In this document: positions 59,765-64,000 of the stretch, piece by piece
How positions within the stretch are numbered: the first letter of the stretch is position 1
Layout of the letters: each line of letters begins with the position of its first letter
Origin: Paracoccus onubensis
GTDB taxonomy: Bacteria > Pseudomonadota > Alphaproteobacteria > Rhodobacterales > Rhodobacteraceae
Direction of reading: 5' to 3'
DNA length: 64,000 nucleotides
Assembly: GCF_003591515.1 (NCBI RefSeq)
Contig: NZ_QZCG01000014.1
Location: 1 to 64,000 of the forward strand
The notes under the pieces: model-generated
Database searches by the model: none
The model's input: the letters and a program-made list of their open reading frames with translations, nothing else
Told to the model about the DNA's origin: nothing
Translations under genes and position numbers: made by a program

Positions 59765-60730
59765 ATGACCAGTCGAAGCCACGCCGATATTGTGGCCGAG
59801 CAATCGCGATCCAATTCTGCGACATCCGCCCTTGCCGCGTCATGGCGGCGGTCGATGATGAAACATGGCCTGGATCCGGCCGACAGGCACCGCCCGGAAC
59901 GGCTGTCATGTTCCGAACTCGCCATCCGCCGTCAGTCCATGGAGCAGTTCCTGAATGTCGCCGGCCCGCAGATCGACCAGCTTTACAATCTCGTCTGTCT
60001 CTCGGGCTGCAATGTCCTGCTGACCGATGCCGAAGGCGTCGTATTGGATCAGCGGGTGAATGACGCGGATGCGGCCCAGTTCCGGGAATGGGGATTATGG
60101 CAGGGCGTCAACTGGTCCGAAGCGGTTCAGGGAACCAACGGCATCGGCACATGTCTTGTCGAGGAGCGGCAGGTCACGATTCACCGGAACGAACATTTTC
60201 ATACCAGAAACACCGCCATGTCCTGCATGGACGCGCCGATCTGGGGGCCGGATGGCCGCCTGCTTGCGGCGCTCGATGTCAGCTCTGCCCGCGCGGACCA
60301 GACCGAGCGTTATAACCGGCTGATCTCGGCGCAGGTCGCCCAGACCGCGCGCGCGATCGAGGCGATCTTCTTCCACGCCAGCTTCCCCGATGCCCGGATC
60401 GTGGTGGCATCAGGCGAGGGGATAGCCGGTGACGGCACGGGCGCGGCCACGCTTCTGGCGGTGGACAAGGACGATCTTGCCATCGGCGCAACCCGCGCGG
60501 CCCGGCGGGCATTGGGGCTTGAGCGGGAAGGCGCGATCCGCCCCCGCCCCGCCGCCGACCTGCTGGGGCGCGAAGACGAGTTGTCCGGTTTCGACAAGGC
60601 AGAACGCGCCGCAGTCGCCCGCGCATTGGCACGTGCGGGTGGCAATGTCTCGGCGGCGGCCCGTGCGCTTGGGATCGGCCGCGCGACCATGTACCGGCGC
60701 ATGGCCCGGCTGGAACTGGGCGAAAAATAA
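59765..60730 (+). CDS. GAF-Fis regulator (AcoR-like, no AAA+ domain)
   Basis: 321 residues. The N-terminal part has the AcoR-type SWRRSMMKHGLDP block, then a GAF domain (about 65-200; LTDAEGVVLDQRV, GTNGIGTCLVEERQVTIHRNEHF). The C-terminal Fis-like helix-turn-helix is ERAAVARALARAGGNVSAAARALGIGRATMYRRMARL. The central sigma-54-activating AAA+ domain of AcoR is absent: only about 75 residues separate GAF and helix-turn-helix. It precedes the aldehyde dehydrogenase gene by 131 bases, with a perfect palindrome in the gap, and is its probable regulator. Confidence 0.87.
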   Translation: MTSRSHADIVAEQSRSNSATSALAASWRRSMMKHGLDPADRHRPERLSCSELAIRRQSMEQFLNVAGPQIDQLYNLVCLSGCNVLLTDAEGVVLDQRVNDADAAQFREWGLWQGVNWSEAVQGTNGIGTCLVEERQVTIHRNEHFHTRNTAMSCMDAPIWGPDGRLLAALDVSSARADQTERYNRLISAQVAQTARAIEAIFFHASFPDARIVVASGEGIAGDGTGAATLLAVDKDDLAIGATRAARRALGLEREGAIRPRPAADLLGREDELSGFDKAERAAVARALARAGGNVSAAARALGIGRATMYRRMARLELGEK

Positions 60731-60737
60731 CCACGAC

Positions 60738-60770
60738 TGTCTCACTGGTGAGACAACTCGGGACAGTGTC
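60738..60770. promoter_or_regulatory. Palindromic operator upstream of the aldehyde dehydrogenase gene
   Basis: TGTCTCACTGGTGAGACA (60738-60755) has perfect eight-base arms around two bases. A second, shorter palindrome GACAGTGTC follows at 60762-60770. Together they form a paired site suited to a dimeric Fis-type regulator such as the neighbouring GAF-Fis protein. Confidence 0.7.
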
Positions 60771-60861
60771 ACCGCGCGGGCGATTGCCTGAGGCCCCTGC
60801 TTCTCCAATCCTGCCCGCATACCCGGATGGGGAGTCCGGGATGTGTCAAAGGAGGACGACA

Positions 60862-62388
60862 ATGCCAAACGATCAGACGCATGAATTCAAGGGCGTGGGC
60901 GTGATGCCCTTCGCCAAGCGCTATGACAATTTCATCGGCGGGACATGGGCCGCGCCGAAATCGGGCAAGTATTTCGTCAATACCACCCCGATCACCGGCG
61001 GCGAAATCGGCGAAATCGCGCGCTCGAACGCCGATGATATCGAGGCGGCACTGGACGCGGCCCATGCCGCCAAGGACAAATGGGGCAGAACTGCCCCGGC
61101 CGAACGCTCCGCCGTGCTGCTGAAGATCGCCGACCGGATGGAGCAGAATCTGGAACTGCTGGCCACCGCCGAGACATGGGATAACGGCAAGCCGATCCGC
61201 GAGACAATGGCCGCCGACCTGCCGCTCGCCATCGACCATTTCCGCTATTTCGCCGGTGTTCTGCGCGCACAGGAAGGCGCCCTGTCCGAGATCGATGACG
61301 ACACCGTTGCCTATCACTTCCACGAGCCGCTGGGCGTGGTCGGCCAGATCATCCCGTGGAACTTTCCGCTGCTGATGGCCTGCTGGAAGCTGGCCCCGGC
61401 GCTGGCGGCGGGGAACTGCGTGGTGCTGAAACCGGCCGAGCAGACCCCGGCGGGGATCATGGTCTGGGCCGACCTGATCGGCGATCTGCTGCCTCCGGGC
61501 GTGCTGAACATCGTCAACGGCTTCGGGCTGGAGGCCGGCAAGCCGCTGGCATCGAACCCCCGCATCGCCAAGATCGCCTTTACCGGCGAGACGACGACGG
61601 GCCGGCTGATCATGCAATATGCCTCCGAGAACCTGATCCCGGTGACGCTGGAACTGGGCGGCAAATCCCCGAACATCTTCTTTGACGACGTGGCCCGCGA
61701 GGATGATGATTTCTTCGACAAGGCGATCGAGGGTTTCGTGATGTTCGCGCTCAATCAGGGAGAGGTCTGCACCTGCCCGTCACGCGCCCTGATCCATGAA
61801 TCGATCTATGATAAATTCATGGACCGCGCCCTGGCCCGGGTAAAGGCCATCAAACAGGGCGACCCGCGCGAGGCGGATACGATGATCGGCGCGCAGGCCA
61901 GTTCCGAGCAGAAGGAAAAGATCCTCAGCTATTTCGATATCGGCCGTCAGGAAGGCGCCGAGGTGCTGACCGGCGGCAAGGCCGCCGATCTGGGCGGCGA
62001 CCTGAGCTCGGGCTATTACATCGAGCCGACGGTCCTGAAGGGCAATAACAAGATGCGGGTTTTCCAGGAGGAAATCTTCGGCCCGGTCGTGTCGGTAACC
62101 ACCTTCAAGGATCACGAAGAGGCGCTCTCCATCGCCAATGATACGCTTTACGGACTCGGTTCCGGCGTCTGGAGCCGGGATGCCAATACCTGCTATCGCT
62201 TTGGCCGCGCGATCAAGGCGGGCCGCGTCTGGACCAATTGCTATCACGCCTATCCCGCACATGCGGCCTTCGGCGGCTACAAGCAGTCGGGTATCGGGCG
62301 GGAAACGCACAAGATGATGCTGGATCACTATCAGCAGACCAAGAACATGCTGGTCAGCTACAGCCCGAAGAAACTGGGCTTCTTCTGA
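60862..62388 (+). CDS. NAD-dependent aldehyde dehydrogenase (AldB/AcoD type)
   Basis: 508 residues from ATG 60862, preceded by AGGAGG. YDNFIGGTWAAPKSGKYF, PWNFPLLMACWKLAPAL, FTGETTTGRLIM, LELGGKSPNIFF (catalytic Glu) and NQGEVCTCPSRALI (catalytic Cys) are canonical, and the C-terminus PKKLGFF is that of the acetaldehyde/chloroacetaldehyde class. It oxidises acetaldehyde or a similar aldehyde to the acid. The DUF779 gene downstream commonly accompanies this class. Confidence 0.92.
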   Translation: MPNDQTHEFKGVGVMPFAKRYDNFIGGTWAAPKSGKYFVNTTPITGGEIGEIARSNADDIEAALDAAHAAKDKWGRTAPAERSAVLLKIADRMEQNLELLATAETWDNGKPIRETMAADLPLAIDHFRYFAGVLRAQEGALSEIDDDTVAYHFHEPLGVVGQIIPWNFPLLMACWKLAPALAAGNCVVLKPAEQTPAGIMVWADLIGDLLPPGVLNIVNGFGLEAGKPLASNPRIAKIAFTGETTTGRLIMQYASENLIPVTLELGGKSPNIFFDDVAREDDDFFDKAIEGFVMFALNQGEVCTCPSRALIHESIYDKFMDRALARVKAIKQGDPREADTMIGAQASSEQKEKILSYFDIGRQEGAEVLTGGKAADLGGDLSSGYYIEPTVLKGNNKMRVFQEEIFGPVVSVTTFKDHEEALSIANDTLYGLGSGVWSRDANTCYRFGRAIKAGRVWTNCYHAYPAHAAFGGYKQSGIGRETHKMMLDHYQQTKNMLVSYSPKKLGFF

Positions 62389-62396
62389 GAACCATA

Positions 62397-62485
62397 GCGG
62401 GGGCTTGCGCAGCCCCCGCACCCCCTGCGAGGTATTTGTGCAAAGAAGAAGAAAAACGGCGGGCTTCTTCTTTGCATAAATACCT
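62397..62485 (+). repeat. Dispersed repeat copy 5 with an inverted tail, forming a large hairpin
   Basis: The standard element is present (hairpin GCGGGGGCT/AGCCCCCGC at 62397-62419, then CACCCCCTGCG). Its 22-base tail AGGTATTTGTGCAAAGAAGA.. (62430-62451) is repeated in inverted form at 62464-62485 with one mismatch, giving a 22-pair stem around 12 bases. It lies between the aldehyde dehydrogenase and DUF779 genes. Confidence 0.85.
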
Positions 62486-62534
62486 GAAAATCCTGTTCGC
62501 ACCGGCGAACGGAGCGTGGAGAAGGAGGCGCAAG

Positions 62535-62864
62535 ATGTCCACAGTCACTGCCACATCCGAGGCGCTTCAGCTGATTGATGAGATCGTGGCGGATCACGGC
62601 CCGGTGCTGTTTCATCAGTCCGGAGGCTGCTGCGACGGGTCTTCCCCGATGTGTTATCCGCAGGATGAATTCAAGGTCAGCGAACGCGATGTGAAACTGG
62701 GCGAAATCGGAGGGGCGCCATTCTATATCTCGGCCAGCCAGTACGAGGCATGGAAACATACCGATCTGATCATCGATGTCGTGCCCGGGCGGGGAGGAAT
62801 GTTCAGCCTGGATAACGGACGCGAGAAACGGTTCCTTACCCGATCGGAAATCTGCTCGATCTGA
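62535..62864 (+). CDS. DUF779 protein, aldehyde-dehydrogenase associated
   Basis: 109 residues from ATG 62535 (GAAGGAGG upstream). HQSGGCCDGSSPMCYP holds three Cys in a likely metal or iron-sulfur-binding arrangement, and ISASQYEAWKHTDLIIDVVPGRGGMFSLDNGREKRFLTRSEIC is the DUF779 core. Function is unknown. It follows the aldehyde dehydrogenase gene in many genomes, and a role in that enzyme's pathway is presumed. Confidence 0.85.
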   Translation: MSTVTATSEALQLIDEIVADHGPVLFHQSGGCCDGSSPMCYPQDEFKVSERDVKLGEIGGAPFYISASQYEAWKHTDLIIDVVPGRGGMFSLDNGREKRFLTRSEICSI

Positions 62865-62923
62865 ATGATTGTGATGGCGTCGGGTTATGCCTATAAGCGG
62901 AACGTTCCAACGGAGGTCCGGGC

Positions 62924-63841
62924 ATGGCGCATAATGTATTTATCGACGGCGAAGCCGGCACGACGGGTTTGCAGATCCGCGAAAGGCTGGAAGCGCGCAA
63001 TGATATTCGCCTGATCCAGATCGACCCGGCGCGCCGGAAGGACCCCGATGCGCGGCGCGAAGCCTTTGCCGCGGCAGATGTGGCGATTCTGTGCCTGCCG
63101 GACGATGCGGCGCGCGAAGCCGTCAGGCTGTGCTCTGATCTGGATACACGGCTGATCGACGCGTCGACCGCTCACCGGGTGGATCCCGACTGGGAGTTCG
63201 GCTTTCCCGAGCTGGCTCCCGGGAACCGCACGCGGATCGCACAGGCCCGTTTGGTCAGCAATCCCGGTTGCTATTCCACCGGCTCGATCGCGATCATCGC
63301 GCCGCTGGTCGCGGCAGGATTGATCCCGGCGGACGAAGCGGTCTCGATCAACGCCGTTTCGGGATATACCGGCGGCGGCAAAAGCCTGATCGCGGAATAT
63401 GAGCGCGGCGAGGCTCCGGCGCATTTCGTTTATGGGCTGACGCAGGGCCACAAGCATCTTCCGGAGATCATGCGTTGGGGCGGGCTGACTGTGCAGCCGG
63501 TCTTTGCGCCTTCGGTCGGGAATTTCGCGCAGGGCATGGCCGTGCAGCTTCCGCTGCATCTGGACGACCGGCGCAGCATGGCGGATCTGCATGATGCGCT
63601 TGCCGGTCATTATGAAAGCGCGCAGTTCGTAAAAGTTCTGCCGATGGACGAGAGCCGTGCGAGGATTGTGCCGACCGAGCTCAACGACACGAACCTGATG
63701 CATATTTCGATTCAGGGAAATCGCGACGCGGGCTGCGCGACCATCGTGGCGGTTCTGGACAATCTGGGCAAGGGAGCATCGGGCGCATCGGTGCAGAACC
63801 TGAATATCATGCTGGGGCTGGACGAGGCGACCGGGCTCTGA
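62924..63841 (+). CDS. argC: N-acetyl-gamma-glutamyl-phosphate reductase, short type
   Basis: 305 residues, the length of type 2 ArgC rather than the 340-residue type 1. HNVFIDGEAGTTGLQIRERL is the nucleotide-binding start, VSNPGCYSTGSIAII has the catalytic Cys, and HKHLPEIMRW carries the conserved His. It makes N-acetylglutamate semialdehyde in arginine synthesis. It is a single gene here, with other arg genes elsewhere. Confidence 0.94.
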   Translation: MAHNVFIDGEAGTTGLQIRERLEARNDIRLIQIDPARRKDPDARREAFAAADVAILCLPDDAAREAVRLCSDLDTRLIDASTAHRVDPDWEFGFPELAPGNRTRIAQARLVSNPGCYSTGSIAIIAPLVAAGLIPADEAVSINAVSGYTGGGKSLIAEYERGEAPAHFVYGLTQGHKHLPEIMRWGGLTVQPVFAPSVGNFAQGMAVQLPLHLDDRRSMADLHDALAGHYESAQFVKVLPMDESRARIVPTELNDTNLMHISIQGNRDAGCATIVAVLDNLGKGASGASVQNLNIMLGLDEATGL

Positions 63842-64000
63842 GCAGCAAGCCCGGGGTGGCGCGAAACCTATCGATGTGACGCGATAACTGCCTGAGCCGG
63901 TTGTTCCCGGATTTCGTGACGGGCAGGCGGGGAAGCGTCGCAAGCCGATGACGCGGGTATCGATCCGTGAAATCCCTATAGGGGCGTCATCGCCGCAATA

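Overview
The window looks like a chromosomal segment of a GC-rich alphaproteobacterium of the Rhodobacteraceae, most likely Paracoccus or a close relative. The inference rests on gene style and order: a compact mraZ-rsmH-ftsL-ftsI-murE-murF cluster, PdhB with its own lipoyl domain, a DUF1127 gene followed by an array of CCUCCUCCC-loop small RNAs (the CcsR or 'cuckoo' RNA arrangement known from Rhodobacter), tandem peptide deformylase genes, short type ArgC, TRAP transporters, and a dispersed hairpin plus 'AGGTATTTG..CAAAGAAGAAG' repeat. Species cannot be fixed from this sequence alone.

Layout. 1-5.4 kb (minus strand): division and cell-wall cluster, with ATGA overlaps between most genes. 6.1-7.2 kb: Mrp/ApbC iron-sulfur carrier. 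7.5-8.2 kb: DUF1127 gene and an array of ten CCUCCUCCC-loop hairpins arranged as five two-hairpin units. 8.3-13.4 kb: rlmJ, ftsB, then pdhA-pdhB-pdhC closed by a clear terminator. 13.5-15.5 kb: arginase, tRNA-Leu(UAA), an unrecognised membrane protein. 15.5-20.5 kb (minus): two tandem RTX serralysin-like proteins. One has an intact HExxHxxGxxH zinc site; the other has lost all three zinc histidines. The duplication footprint is still visible. 20.5-28.7 kb (minus): secreted protein, then a peptide-type ABC importer with two M20 hydrolases, divergent from an IclR regulator. 28.9-35.2 kb: mixed accessory segment around tRNA-Arg(UCU) with a cell-wall hydrolase, HspQ, a GH128-like glycosidase, lipoproteins and a GST.

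35.2-43.9 kb: an eight-gene same-strand operon with an SDR, a PotABCD-like ABC importer, a histidinol-dehydrogenase-like enzyme, a zinc alcohol dehydrogenase and an aminoglycoside-phosphotransferase-fold kinase. Its substrate is unknown; it is a good candidate for an undescribed catabolic route. 44.0-50.0 kb: GntR regulator, TRAP transporter, idonate-type dehydrogenase and mannonate dehydratase, read as uptake and catabolism of a hexuronate or aldonate. 50.1-52.2 kb: two Lrp/AsnC genes divergent from ilvC. 52.3-53.5 kb: ECF sigma factor with a DUF1109 anti-sigma and a matching promoter. 53.6-56.6 kb: a peptide deformylase paralogue lacking key catalytic residues, a canonical deformylase, a PatB-type lyase and an L,D-transpeptidase. 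56.6-58.6 kb: copper oxidase module. 58.7-64 kb: accA, a GAF-Fis regulator lacking an AAA+ domain, aldehyde dehydrogenase, DUF779 and argC.

The strongest observations are the expanded CcsR-type RNA array, the paired live and dead serralysins, the unassigned eight-gene catabolic operon, and the degenerate deformylase. Starts were moved inward from the longest reading frame wherever a Shine-Dalgarno site, signal peptide or family length supported it. No searches were run; family names are from recognition of motifs and overall sequence.
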